Part shown: positions 53,501-62,204 of the stretch, one piece after another
Layout: each line of letters opens with the position of its first letter
How positions within the stretch are numbered: the stretch's first letter is position 1
Assembly (NCBI GenBank): GCA_005938025.2
Contig: VCCI02000001.1
Location: forward strand, 1,426,001 to 1,490,000
From: Inquilinus sp. KBS0705
GTDB lineage: Bacteria > Bacteroidota > Bacteroidia > Sphingobacteriales > Sphingobacteriaceae
Direction of reading: 5' to 3'
DNA length: 64,000 nt
Made by a program: the position numbers and the translations under genes
The notes under the pieces: model-generated
The model's database searches: none
Told to the model about the DNA's origin: nothing
The model's input: only the letters and a program-made list of their open reading frames with translations

Positions 53501-54173
53501 ACACCTGCAATCGCCTGGCCTGCCATTCCTTTTGCTGCCCGGCAGTACCTTTCATCTGTTCAAATAAAACCGACCCTGCATAGGCAAACGACCGGCTACG
53601 TTCATCCTGGTTATTTAGCATAAAATTTGAAAGCAGGTACTTTATACGGTAACCAAGGGCGTTATTTTCTATGATCAGGAAATCAACAGACGATGCCGTA
53701 AGTATGCCGCTTTTATCATCGTAATTCAGGTCAAGCAATTCTGAGTTTAATATTTTGCATTCCTTGGCTAAGTCCGAAGTGCCCAAGAATGTGTCTTTAA
53801 AAAGGTCAAGATTGCGTTTTCTATCCGGGTCGCTTTTTGCAGCTACAATAGTTATAGCATTCAGCGATGTTGTTTTAGGGAATATAGTGATATCAGGGAG
53901 TACAATATTGTTACCCTCAATAACGATATTCTTTTTTTCGATATCATAACCTATTGCCGAGATAATTAGCTCATAGTTACCAGGCTTAATGTTTTGCAGT
54001 ATAAACCTGCCATCTTCGGCGGTTTTAGTGCCTATAGTAGCATTGCTTATAAATACACTCACATTTGCAAGCGGCTTAGTATCCGGCTGGTTCAATACCC
54101 GGCCCGAAACTGTAAATTGTGCCAGGCAACTCATTGGAAGCAACAGGATAATAAACGCTATGATGTTTTTCAT
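50547..54173 (-). CDS. MG2 / TonB-plug protein with N-terminal carboxypeptidase-regulatory extension, no barrel
   Basis: A 1208-residue exported protein (signal MKNIIAFIILLLPMSCLA; the longer frame starts at 54203). Order: carboxypeptidase D regulatory-like domain (22-100, FTVSGRVLNQPDTKPLANVSVFI), a 300-residue middle of a type otherwise seen as separate proteins, MG2 macroglobulin-like domain beginning LNEKVYLHFDKPYYTARDTMYFKAYA (about 425), a second regulatory-like domain, a TonB plug domain near 990-1090 (SLFDALRAVALF, DLMAIIVNGTYIEDFTFLKT, GAVYGSRASGGAIVVTTK) and a macroglobulin-like tail (DLRSTIYWKPNIITD). No beta-barrel follows the plug. It is a paralogue of the next upstream gene with an added N-terminal half. 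Confidence 0.85.
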   Translation of the reverse strand: MKNIIAFIILLLPMSCLAQFTVSGRVLNQPDTKPLANVSVFISNATIGTKTAEDGRFILQNIKPGNYELIISAIGYDIEKKNIVIEGNNIVLPDITIFPKTTSLNAITIVAAKSDPDRKRNLDLFKDTFLGTSDLAKECKILNSELLDLNYDDKSGILTASSVDFLIIENNALGYRIKYLLSNFMLNNQDERSRSFAYAGSVLFEQMKGTAGQQKEWQARRLQVYEGSQMHFLRAAINNRLEQEGFRVLMVPNNIQRPPDTLINEKIRVYSILKNDDKKYKDSLAYWTKKANLPKVTNKVIGYPLGKDDIINATNKRGLFSLGCSNDALYITYSKAHRFFPATVNGVSDASNTANTLVLFNEPYTYFDSNGAILNPLSLTYDGVWVRNRLAGLLPVDYEPKQTNTSITDSTLVNTIIHNLSRYNTGHLNEKVYLHFDKPYYTARDTMYFKAYATVGSSHLPNPLNEVLYVDIVGPGNNVQQSIKLQLLDGVAWGDFTLPDSLIQGKYSVRAYTKLMNDEDKNAVFNQSVSIGSVHNKLISSVDKTIKTAKPDIQFFPEGGSLTNGVRSKVAFKAVDTNGLSIGIKGIILDNDGKQITTFESTHSGMGYFYLEPKENNAYHAKVVYLNGGEDEVNLPVSSVRGINLEVNGLTRSYSVKITANKAFLQENKNKLYTLIVLSADSAQSLTCKLDKSEISLDVLKDDLHTGITKFTLFASTGEPLCERLVFVQNSDQLKIELKTSNRNYAPRGKVSVNLNAVDARGAFAKANFSVSVIDEDKIHLVENSESTIVNNLLFTSDIKGYVEQPNYYFSNINDKTAADLDLVMLTNGYRKFEWKAILNNKGISIDNKPEIGLQITGHVKKGEKTVNLAKVTLFTKDAGGLFYNTLTDIDGKFVFNNLAFKDTAKFVVRAVTEKNEDNVKVVLDKYIDTKVFVPANSNPVAISTDSLIGYTQRSQRFFNEKAKFGFNTVNELKSVTVKANRNAKDDLVHSQNLNGAGNADQVIGPKQLAKLDGYASLFDALRAVALFVDFNNDGRLVSKRTTKKVDGSAPDLMAIIVNGTYIEDFTFLKTIQTYDVESVEIMLGPAYGAVYGSRASGGAIVVTTKVGHKQIYNNYFPNVITYAANGFYKAREFYSPLYDNPKTNTAIPDLRSTIYWKPNIITDANGNATFEYFNADSKGTYRIVVEGIDINGNLGRQVYKYTVGNNL

Positions 54174-54192
54174 ACAAGGTATGCAGCTTAGA

Positions 54193-56640
54193 TTATTGCA
54201 CAATATACTTATACACCTGCCTGCCTAAATTACCATCCGCATCAATACCTTCAATTACTACACGGTAATTACCCTTTCCATCCGCGTTAAAAAACTCAAT
54301 TGACGCTTTGCCATCCTTATCGGTAATTACATCTGGTTTCCAGTATATCGTACTTCTCAGATCAGGGCCTTGCTGAGTTGCCTTTGCTACATCATATTTT
54401 GGCGAATAAAACTCTCGCGCTTTGTAAAAACCGTTGGCGCGGTAGGTAACCACCCATGATGTAGTACGCTCAAACCTTGAGTACGACCTTCCCTTTTTTG
54501 TAGTGACTACAATTACCCCGCTTGAGCCCCTTGAACCATATACAGCCGCTAAGCTTACACTGGTTAACGCTTCTATGCTTTGAATATCGGCCGGGCGCAT
54601 ATCGCCAAAAACGTCGGCATCAACAAAATTTCCGTCAACAACTATGGCCATAGGCCCGGGTTGGATTGCACGATTAGAATATGGTACACCCATTTTAAAT
54701 GTAACGCCCGAGAGTACCCCAAATAAACAATCGCTTATCCTTATACAGTTAAACTTTTCGAGTCTGTCGGCGGTTATAAAATCATCGGCATGGCCTCCCC
54801 CATTCAAATTTTGAGAGTTTTCAAAAGGCGAGGCCTTTTTTGCCTTTATCAGCACCTCGTTAAGTTGAGTTATTTTAGGATTGATCCCATTCTTCATTTG
54901 GGCCTGCTGAAACTGCTCGCTGCTTTCCAGATAGGCAGACACCTCAGTGGTACTAAAATCGCTAGTTGCAGCTTTTGGTATTATTAATGGCGGGGCAATG
55001 GTGTCAATAGTAAGTATTTCGTTTTCCTTATTACTTTTTAACTTGGCCTGCACCACAAATTTAACTGTATCGTTAAACATCAGGTCATCAAAAACAAACT
55101 TGCCTTTTGCATTAGATAATGTATCTACCAATATCCCGCCACCTGCTTTAGTAAACAAATTAATTTTGGCGTTAGGTATAGGCTTGCCACCATAGGTTTT
55201 AATAGTGCCGTTTATCTTCATTGATTTTTCGGCCTGGTATACTATGGCCGGCGTGGTATTACTTAAAACCTGTTTCCAATCAAAACGCCTGTAGCCCTGT
55301 GTCAGCATTAACATATCAAGGTCGGCCCTTGTCGAATCGTTTACAGTTGTAAAATAGTAATTAGGCTTCTCTATATATCCTTTCAAATCAGACGTAAGTA
55401 ACAGGTTCGACAAAATGGTGCTCTCACTTGTTTCATCTAAAGGCACCTTCGACTCATCAGTTACCGCTACAGAAAAATTGCCAACTACTGGTTTCCCATC
55501 TTTGTCTGCTGCGTTTACGTCAAGTTTAACCTTTTGCCGTATTTGATATGTTTTAGCCGTATTGATTCCCATTTTAAGTCCATCAGGGTTTTGTACAAAT
55601 ACCAGCCTTTCATTAAGCGGCTCGCCTGCCGACGAAAACAAGGTAAACTGCACAATACCACTGGGAAATTTGCTTTTTGGTATTACAGCAGCAAAAAACT
55701 TACTGGCAGGTTCGTTTTTAGCAGCGTAATAAACTACGCCACCTACCTGTGCTACTAACTTTAGCTGGGCTGTATTAGCACCATCGCCTGCTGTAATACG
55801 TACTTTTATATTGTCGGCATCGGCATTATTAAAATAAAGCGTGTAGCCTGCATCTGTTGCTTTTGGCAGGGCTTCAACGCTGGTAGTACCATCGGCATAT
55901 GTAATATTGGCTTTGTATATTTTGTCTGCTTCGGGTACTAAATTAAAAGCACCCATGCCTAAATGCGAAGATGTTAACGTAGCTACCTCCGCACCCTGCG
56001 CATCGGTAACAGTGCCTTTAACGTAAGTGCCCAGGCCATTTGCGGCCACTGCTTTAAATGCTATCCGCGAGTAATTACCATTAACAAGGGCTCCACCTTC
56101 GGGAAAGAATTGTACATCATAGTTTTTAACCGGTGCTTTTACTTCTATTGCTTTACCACCCGCCTTCTTTTTGGGTTTTGCAGCTATAACAGCTGCGGCT
56201 TTGCTACCAATCGGTATTGTTTTATCAAAAAAATATTCCTCGCCGGCGTTGCGCATATAGTTAGTGTATGCTCGTATGCGATAGTTTCCGGCTACGGCAG
56301 ATGCAGGCAAAGCAAAGTCGCCGGATGCTACTCCATTACTGATCTGTAATTTTAGCGGGTTAACTATGCTATTATCAGGGTTTATCAAATCTACATATAG
56401 TATGCCGCTGGCCGCCGAAAGTTCATGCAGCGCACCCAAGGTTACATAGGCTTTAAAATAAATTGTATCACCCGCGGCATAATAAGGCTTATCAAAATGC
56501 AGGTAAGCTTTCTCTGCAGGGTGACCTGCTGAGTAAGCCTCGAGTTTATCAACGATTGATTTTGTTGACGTATCGGCTTTGGTTTGGCTAAAACAGGCTA
56601 TGGGGAAACAAAAAAATAAAAAAGTAAATAGCTTATACAT
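54193..56640 (-). CDS. MG2 / TonB-plug protein without barrel (shorter paralogue)
   Basis: An 815-residue exported protein: signal MYKLFTFLFFCFPIACFS, MG2 domain (HPAEKAYLHFDKPYYAAGDTIYFKAYVTLG near 39), macroglobulin-like domains, a carboxypeptidase-regulatory-like domain, a TonB plug (MGVPYSNRAIQPGPMAIVVDGNFVDADVF, LAAVYGSRGSSGVIVVTTK) and the tail PDLRSTIYWKPDVITDKDGKASIEFFN. The plug is present but the 22-strand barrel of a true TonB receptor is missing, so it cannot be a transporter by itself. It precedes its larger paralogue on the transcript by 19 bp and follows the VKOR gene by 33 bp. Confidence 0.87.
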   Translation of the reverse strand: MYKLFTFLFFCFPIACFSQTKADTSTKSIVDKLEAYSAGHPAEKAYLHFDKPYYAAGDTIYFKAYVTLGALHELSAASGILYVDLINPDNSIVNPLKLQISNGVASGDFALPASAVAGNYRIRAYTNYMRNAGEEYFFDKTIPIGSKAAAVIAAKPKKKAGGKAIEVKAPVKNYDVQFFPEGGALVNGNYSRIAFKAVAANGLGTYVKGTVTDAQGAEVATLTSSHLGMGAFNLVPEADKIYKANITYADGTTSVEALPKATDAGYTLYFNNADADNIKVRITAGDGANTAQLKLVAQVGGVVYYAAKNEPASKFFAAVIPKSKFPSGIVQFTLFSSAGEPLNERLVFVQNPDGLKMGINTAKTYQIRQKVKLDVNAADKDGKPVVGNFSVAVTDESKVPLDETSESTILSNLLLTSDLKGYIEKPNYYFTTVNDSTRADLDMLMLTQGYRRFDWKQVLSNTTPAIVYQAEKSMKINGTIKTYGGKPIPNAKINLFTKAGGGILVDTLSNAKGKFVFDDLMFNDTVKFVVQAKLKSNKENEILTIDTIAPPLIIPKAATSDFSTTEVSAYLESSEQFQQAQMKNGINPKITQLNEVLIKAKKASPFENSQNLNGGGHADDFITADRLEKFNCIRISDCLFGVLSGVTFKMGVPYSNRAIQPGPMAIVVDGNFVDADVFGDMRPADIQSIEALTSVSLAAVYGSRGSSGVIVVTTKKGRSYSRFERTTSWVVTYRANGFYKAREFYSPKYDVAKATQQGPDLRSTIYWKPDVITDKDGKASIEFFNADGKGNYRVVIEGIDADGNLGRQVYKYIVQ

Positions 56641-56673
56641 AGGTGTTATTTTAATATCGTGTTATAATTAGGC

Positions 56674-58245
56674 TTAACCAAGCATATATTTTATATCGTT
56701 TATTTGATATTGATCGGGTAAAAGATAACCATTGATCAATAACGTTGGCGTAAACTTCACCTCGGCCAACCGGCACCACGCCTTCTGTTTATCCAACAGT
56801 ATAAAATCGTTATCATTAAATTGAACGGGATAGGCATTTGCCCAATCCTCATAACTTTTTTTCTTTTGACCATACCAATCGCGCAAGGCTTGCCTAACTA
56901 TACTTTTATCTTGTAATTGATTTAAAGCCATAAGGTGACGAGCAACCCGGGCTTTAATATCTATGTCATCGGTTGTAAAGATTATACGAGCCTGTAAGCC
57001 AGGGTTACCGTGCAACCATTCATCAAGCGCTTTGTGCGTTTGGCTGCATGGGCCGCAATATGGGTTGCTTACCATTGTGATGATATTATCTGCTTCGGTG
57101 TTACCCAGCACAATGCTCCAATCCTTATTTGGTTTAGTATATTTAGGCTGGACTTTCAGCATCAGGTTAAATATTTCGGTATTGTATTTAAACCTGCGCA
57201 GTTGTTGTTTTAAGGATTTTAACTGTTGTGCCTTTAACAATAGCGGTTTCAATAATAGCCAAAGTGATATAGATAAAGCAAAACATGCAAATAGCACCAA
57301 CCAACCATATGTACTCGGATAAAGCACGGGAGACCGTAAAAATGTAAGCAGCGGAAAAAACTCGAGCCATAGTAAACCCTGCACCGCGCAGCACATTATA
57401 CACCATTGCCTTGCCACCCTGGCCTGATAATAAATAGAATAAATGGTATATGGCAGGCTTAAAATATTCAATACTGCCAATACCTCTATTGCATTACTGC
57501 CTGTAAAAAGCAAGGTTAACCAGGTGCCAGCAAAATAAAAAAAGCCAACCTCGCTCCAGCTTAACCAACTAAAAGCATTTGCCGCCTTTGATGATAATAT
57601 GGCATTACAGTTGGCTTTGCCGCCACCGCCACAAAGTGTTTGTATAAAGGGGTTATTTTTATCGATGCCTTGTATAAGCAACAACACAGATACAATCAAA
57701 CCCACGGTTTTACACAGCCCTATTAATGTAAGCTGCCAGCTTGTAAATATTAACGGATACGATACCAATATTGCTGCAAAAGCAAGCAGCAATAAACCGT
57801 ATGCAAGTGGGTAACGCAATCCACTAAGATCAAATCGGGCCTTAATATTAACAACGGGTTTAGTTTCGTCATCAGGCACCAGTACTACGCCGTCAAACAC
57901 GTCTAAAAAACTATTGGTTTGTAAGATAAATTTCGTTTGATTTTGATCGGTTACTATCACCTGTTCATCGTTATATTGATGAACCAATAAAAACTCAGTC
58001 CCCCGTTGGGTAGTATGAGCGATGAAGGGGCGAGGTAGAGCGGCAATATCTGCGGGTGAAATGCGGTACGCAGACGAATGGATCCCGAGGCTGTCAAGTA
58101 CATCATTTAAAGCCAGCAAATTGGGATAATCGGGATGGATATCTAATTCGTTTGTTACTTGCTCAATTCTTATAGACGGATTAAAACATTTAATAAATGC
58201 TATCAATACGGCATCGGCATTTGGCAGTTTATTAATTAAGGGCAT
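56674..58245 (-). CDS. VKOR-thioredoxin fusion with an inactive C39-like N-terminal domain
   Basis: A 523-residue membrane protein. Residues 1-125 follow a C39 peptidase pattern without its Cys or His (no DCG; HTTQRGTEFLLVHQ instead of HFVVL), a C39-like pseudopeptidase. Then a vitamin K epoxide reductase domain of several TM helices (145-335) with cysteines C205 and C213 and redox CIMC at 282-285, and a thioredoxin/DsbA-like domain with CGPC at 397-400. It most likely oxidises thiols in exported peptides or proteins, with VKOR passing electrons to quinone. It is the first gene of the operon. A 175-bp gap separates it from the divergent MFS gene. Confidence 0.9.
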   Translation of the reverse strand: MPLINKLPNADAVLIAFIKCFNPSIRIEQVTNELDIHPDYPNLLALNDVLDSLGIHSSAYRISPADIAALPRPFIAHTTQRGTEFLLVHQYNDEQVIVTDQNQTKFILQTNSFLDVFDGVVLVPDDETKPVVNIKARFDLSGLRYPLAYGLLLLAFAAILVSYPLIFTSWQLTLIGLCKTVGLIVSVLLLIQGIDKNNPFIQTLCGGGGKANCNAILSSKAANAFSWLSWSEVGFFYFAGTWLTLLFTGSNAIEVLAVLNILSLPYTIYSIYYQARVARQWCIMCCAVQGLLWLEFFPLLTFLRSPVLYPSTYGWLVLFACFALSISLWLLLKPLLLKAQQLKSLKQQLRRFKYNTEIFNLMLKVQPKYTKPNKDWSIVLGNTEADNIITMVSNPYCGPCSQTHKALDEWLHGNPGLQARIIFTTDDIDIKARVARHLMALNQLQDKSIVRQALRDWYGQKKKSYEDWANAYPVQFNDNDFILLDKQKAWCRLAEVKFTPTLLINGYLLPDQYQINDIKYMLG

Positions 58246-58420
58246 AGGTAACAGATAGCATTATGGTTATAAAGCTAATTAATTAAAAAGAAATAGAGCA
58301 AATAGTGGTAAGCAAAAACAAAAAAATTCAACATAAACTGCATTTAAAACTAAAAACTTAATAGTTGATGTAAAAAAACATCACAACTGTGGCCTATGTG
58401 CTATATTTACCAGCCAATAT

Positions 58421-59605
58421 ATGATTAAGCCAGTCCACCCAATTTATAATCTTCATTTTGGTTTAGTCTGCCTAAGTTCGCTTTTATTTTCGGCAAGCTT
58501 TAATATGCTGATCCCCGAATTACCATCCTATTTAACCAGTTTGGGCGGTGGCGAACATAAAGGTTTAATTATTGCCTTATTCACGCTAACAGCGGGCATA
58601 TCGCGCCCTTTTAGTGGCCGACTTACCGATACCCTTGGCCGTGTGCCTGTAATGGCTGTGGGCTCAATTGTATGTTTTGTATGCGGGTTTCTATACCCGG
58701 TGCTAAGTACAGTTGCCGGCTTTCTTTTTTTAAGATTACTTCACGGCTTTTCTACCGGATTTAAACCCACTGCTACCGCAGCTTACGTTGCCGATATAGT
58801 ACCCCGCGAACGTTGGGGCGAAGCATTAGGCTTTCATGGTTTATGTTTTAGTACAGGCTTGGCTATTGGGCCGGCAATAGGTAGTTCTATAAGGCTTGCG
58901 TTTTCACTTAACGCGCTTTTTTATACTTCATCACTATTCGCGTTAATGTCTATAGCGATATTAATGAACATGAAAGAGACCCTAAAGGTAAAACAGCGCT
59001 TTACTTTTGCCAGCTTAAAAATATCACGCAGAGATATCATTGCTACAGAGGTATTACCCGCTGCCATAGTAACCTTTTTATCGTATGTAGCCTACGGTGC
59101 AATACTTACGCTTATCCCCGACTGGAGCGGGCACCTGGGAATTGTTAATAAGGGTTTGTTTTTTATGGTATTTACCATTGCATCGCTGGTTATACGCTTT
59201 ATTGCGGGTAAAGCGTCGGACCGATTTGGCAGGGTGCATGTTATAAACACCGGCCTCGTATCATTAATTATATCGCTAATGGTGATAGGTTACGCCGATA
59301 CTTTTGCAGGGCTAATGCTGGGCGGTATACTATACGGTGTATCTACAGGTATATTATCGCCGGCGCTAAATGCATGGACGGTGGATCTAAGCCTCCCCGA
59401 CCACCGTGGTAAAGCAATGGCCACTATGTATATTGCCTTAGAGGCAGGTATTGGTTTAGGTGCTTTATTTTCGGGCTGGTTTTACCAGGATGCAATTAAT
59501 ATGGTTCCGTATATATTATACGGAACAGCCATAGTAAGCACATTTGCTTTGATATATATGATGCTGAGAAATAAGAATGCTGCTAATAATATAGAAGCCT
59601 TATAA
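58421..59605 (+). CDS. Major facilitator superfamily transporter
   Basis: A 394-residue, 12-helix membrane transporter. Motif A GRLTDTLGRVPVMAVGS sits between helices 2 and 3 (near 65-80), the second-half equivalent GKASDRFGRVHVINTG near 265, and PRERWGEALGFHGLCFSTGLAIGPAIG in helix 4-5. It has the pattern of drug/metabolite or sugar efflux MFS, but the substrate cannot be assigned. It is divergent from the VKOR operon. Its last six bases overlap the end of the convergent PorP/SprF gene. Confidence 0.9.
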   Translation: MIKPVHPIYNLHFGLVCLSSLLFSASFNMLIPELPSYLTSLGGGEHKGLIIALFTLTAGISRPFSGRLTDTLGRVPVMAVGSIVCFVCGFLYPVLSTVAGFLFLRLLHGFSTGFKPTATAAYVADIVPRERWGEALGFHGLCFSTGLAIGPAIGSSIRLAFSLNALFYTSSLFALMSIAILMNMKETLKVKQRFTFASLKISRRDIIATEVLPAAIVTFLSYVAYGAILTLIPDWSGHLGIVNKGLFFMVFTIASLVIRFIAGKASDRFGRVHVINTGLVSLIISLMVIGYADTFAGLMLGGILYGVSTGILSPALNAWTVDLSLPDHRGKAMATMYIALEAGIGLGALFSGWFYQDAINMVPYILYGTAIVSTFALIYMMLRNKNAANNIEAL

Positions 59606-60562
59606 CAACTTACGCTCGCTTGTGGCCCCAAAGCGGTAGCTTAAGCTTACCTCGTGAATTGCTGTATTTATACCACCTAAGTTGTTAGATGACACCCCAA
59701 ACTGATAGCTATATCCTATTTTAAAAGTGTCGGTAGTTACCGAAATAATGCCGGCTGCCTTTTTATTAGAACGGTAATTTGCCCCTAAACCCAACTGCTC
59801 TTTTAAATAAAACGTACCCGAAACATCTACCAGTAAGGGTGAACCTTTAACGTATGATATCATTGTAGCCGGTTTAAATTTTATATCGTCGCCGGCATCT
59901 GCCAGGTAAGCAGCATTAAAGTAATAGTGGTTTTTTAAGTAGTTAGCTTGTTGTACAGATGCCGTACCAAGGCTGCGGATACTTAACTCGGGCACTGATA
60001 CACCCATGTAATATTTAGCGCTGTAAAACATTACGCCGAAGCCTACATTGGGCTTAGTTTCCCTGATGTCATCTTTAAATGATGGATCTACAGGATCAAG
60101 CGTAGAGTAATTACCTACATAGTTACGCACACCCGCGTTTAATGACACACCAAGAAATTGATCGCTGGCTAATTGTATGCTTTTGGCAAAAAAGGCGTTA
60201 ACTTCTAATTGACGCTCTACGGCAATCTGATCAGTCAATACATAGACGCCTGCAGCGCCGCCAACAGATTCTATTGGAAAATTACCGTTAAATAGCAAGC
60301 TGCTTGGCGCACCCTCTATTCCTACAAACTGTTTACGCCCAACAGCACTTATCGAACCCGCCTTATCTAATAACGAATAGGCAGCATTAATTGGCGTAAG
60401 GTTGTCGGCATATTGATTGTAGCTATAAATTTGTTGCTGCGCCATGGCACCGGTGCAGCATATAAGTAATGCGAATAAAAACAGTATTTTTTTATGCTGC
60501 TTACATAAAGCAAAAAAACTTGTTGGGTTCAATTGTGATAGCTTAATCAATAGTTCCCCCAA
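59600..60562 (-). CDS. PorP/SprF family type IX secretion-associated outer membrane protein
   Basis: A 320-residue PorP/SprF protein: signal (KQHKKILFLFALLICCTGAMAQQ), then QQIYSYNQYADNLTPINAAYS (the diagnostic first barrel strand), FNGNFPIESVGGAAGVYVLTDQI, LGVSLNAGVRNYVGNYS, ... and a final beta strand HEVSLSYRFG. PorP-type proteins anchor T9SS cargo at the surface. It is usually encoded next to a large adhesin such as SprB; no such partner is here. The start is TTG at 60562 or a later in-frame TTG, because no ATG precedes the signal. Six bases overlap the MFS 3' end. Confidence 0.85.
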   Translation of the reverse strand: MGELLIKLSQLNPTSFFALCKQHKKILFLFALLICCTGAMAQQQIYSYNQYADNLTPINAAYSLLDKAGSISAVGRKQFVGIEGAPSSLLFNGNFPIESVGGAAGVYVLTDQIAVERQLEVNAFFAKSIQLASDQFLGVSLNAGVRNYVGNYSTLDPVDPSFKDDIRETKPNVGFGVMFYSAKYYMGVSVPELSIRSLGTASVQQANYLKNHYYFNAAYLADAGDDIKFKPATMISYVKGSPLLVDVSGTFYLKEQLGLGANYRSNKKAAGIISVTTDTFKIGYSYQFGVSSNNLGGINTAIHEVSLSYRFGATSERKLL

Positions 60563-60610
60563 TTTTACTCAATTTTTGGCATATTTTAATGGTATCAAAA
60601 TATAAAGCAT

Positions 60611-60640
60611 AAAAAAGGCCTTTAGCTTACACTAAAGGCC
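60611..60640 (-). terminator. Terminator of the NHL-repeat lipoprotein gene
   Basis: On the minus strand, a 9-bp stem GGCCTTTAG/CTAAAGGCC (60617-60625 with 60632-60640) is followed by six T (60611-60616). It lies 22 bp past the stop at 60663. Confidence 0.8.
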
Positions 60641-60662
60641 CATTGCTAATTTATGTAGTTAT

Positions 60663-62012
60663 TTACAGCGTTATCTTACGTATCTGGTTATTATTGCTGT
60701 CGCTAACATATATAATACCTGTGTTGCCTACGGCTATACCTTGCGGGTTGCTAAATAAAGCAACGCTGCCGTTACCGTTAACAAAACCACTTGTAGCATA
60801 CTTACCCGCCAAAACCTGTAATATATTAGAGGCATTAACGCTTAATATCCTACCACTTGCATCTGCTATATACATTACGCCCGATTTTATAACTAACGAA
60901 GATGGACTACCCAATAATTTTGTGTTTTTTGCACCGCCTGTATAAGTTGTAACAATACCATCGGTGGTTATTTTACGTACAGCGTGGTTTGCCTGTTCTG
61001 CTACATAAACATTTCCGGCTGCATCAACAGCAATACCATTCGGCTTGTTAAATTGCGCTGTTGAAACATCGCCATTTATATAACCCGCAACACCCGAACC
61101 CGCATAAGCGGTAACAACACCGGCTGATGTTATTTTGCGAATAGTATTATTACCATAATCGGCTACATATAAATTATTACTTCCGTCAATAGCAATTGCG
61201 GCAGGTGTGTTAAAACTAGCGCTTGTACCTGTGCCATTTGCATAACCTGCAGAGCCATTCCCTGCAAAGGTGCTTACAACCCCGGCCGGGGTTATTTTGC
61301 GTATAAGGTTATTACCTTTATCGGCAACAAACAAATTACCATTACTATCAAATACCTGGCTCGAAGCAGCATAAAATTGCGCCTGTGTTAACGAGCCATC
61401 AACATAACCAACCTGGCCGTTACCGGCATAAGTGGTTACAATGCCTGCCGGTGTCGCTTTACGTATAGCGCTATTAAAAGAATCGGCTATGTAAATATTA
61501 CCGGCTGCATCAGTAGTTATACCCGCGGGCTTATTAAACAAAGCCGCCGGGCCGCTGCCATCGGTAAAACCTTCTGTACTGCTACCGGCCAACGTGCTCA
61601 CGGTGCCATAGGTTGCCGATATGTCTGCAGGTACAACAACCTTTATAGTTTCGCCATACGCGGTAGTTCCGGCAGTTGAAGCATAAGCCCTAACATAATA
61701 GGTTGAACCAGGCGTTATGCCCGTTATTTTACTTGTATAAGTATAATTAGTAATGGTGTCAGCTGTTTTTGTATCAGCTGTTGTAGGGTTGCTATTCGAA
61801 GAGCTGTAACAAATACCGCAAGTTGTGATAGCAGCTGCAGTAGTTACTGTACCACCGCTCCATGATATTTTGTTGGCGGCATCTATAACCACATCCGAAG
61901 TAACAACTACCGGTACAACATTATCAACTTTGGTACCCTTGAGGCAAGATGATGTAACAAATACTATGAGGATTAAAACCGGGAGAAAAGATCGTTGTAA
62001 AGTGTGTTTCAT
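60663..62012 (-). CDS. NHL-repeat surface lipoprotein
   Basis: A 449-residue lipoprotein: signal and lipobox VTSSC (Cys23), a fibronectin-III-like domain at about 35-130 (VTTAAAITTCGICYSS, GITPGSTYYVRAYASTAG), then at least five NHL repeats forming a six-bladed propeller (repeat unit FNxPxGIAVDAAGNVYVAD..NxxIRKIT.. and GxVTTYAGxGxxGYxNG). No catalytic site is recognisable. It has its own terminator. The 192 bp upstream (62013-62204) hold nothing I can support. Confidence 0.9.
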   Translation of the reverse strand: MKHTLQRSFLPVLILIVFVTSSCLKGTKVDNVVPVVVTSDVVIDAANKISWSGGTVTTAAAITTCGICYSSSNSNPTTADTKTADTITNYTYTSKITGITPGSTYYVRAYASTAGTTAYGETIKVVVPADISATYGTVSTLAGSSTEGFTDGSGPAALFNKPAGITTDAAGNIYIADSFNSAIRKATPAGIVTTYAGNGQVGYVDGSLTQAQFYAASSQVFDSNGNLFVADKGNNLIRKITPAGVVSTFAGNGSAGYANGTGTSASFNTPAAIAIDGSNNLYVADYGNNTIRKITSAGVVTAYAGSGVAGYINGDVSTAQFNKPNGIAVDAAGNVYVAEQANHAVRKITTDGIVTTYTGGAKNTKLLGSPSSLVIKSGVMYIADASGRILSVNASNILQVLAGKYATSGFVNGNGSVALFSNPQGIAVGNTGIIYVSDSNNNQIRKITL

Positions 62013-62204
62013 TTATATCTATGTAATTATAGCCCAACGCTATTAAACCCTATATAGTATTTATAAAGTGATGTATAGAGCCTATAAGGCATTTAAAGCA
62101 CGCAAATTTAATAAAAAACCCGGCTCGGAAAGGATGGGCGCGTATTATATATAGTTAAATATTGTTAATTATTAAATTAACCTAACACCACGCCTTTAAC
62201 TGAC

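Noticed and set aside
58246-58420. 22-codon hydrophobic minus-strand frame (MQFMLNFFVF...) upstream of the VKOR gene, considered as a cargo peptide
   Set aside because: It has no double-glycine leader and no Cys, so it does not look like a substrate of the C39 exporter. The phenylalanine-rich sequence simply reflects an A-rich stretch.
60471-60562. Upstream extension and start of the PorP gene
   Set aside because: No ATG is available. I kept the TTG at 60562 as the outer limit; a later TTG is equally possible, so the exact start is not claimed.
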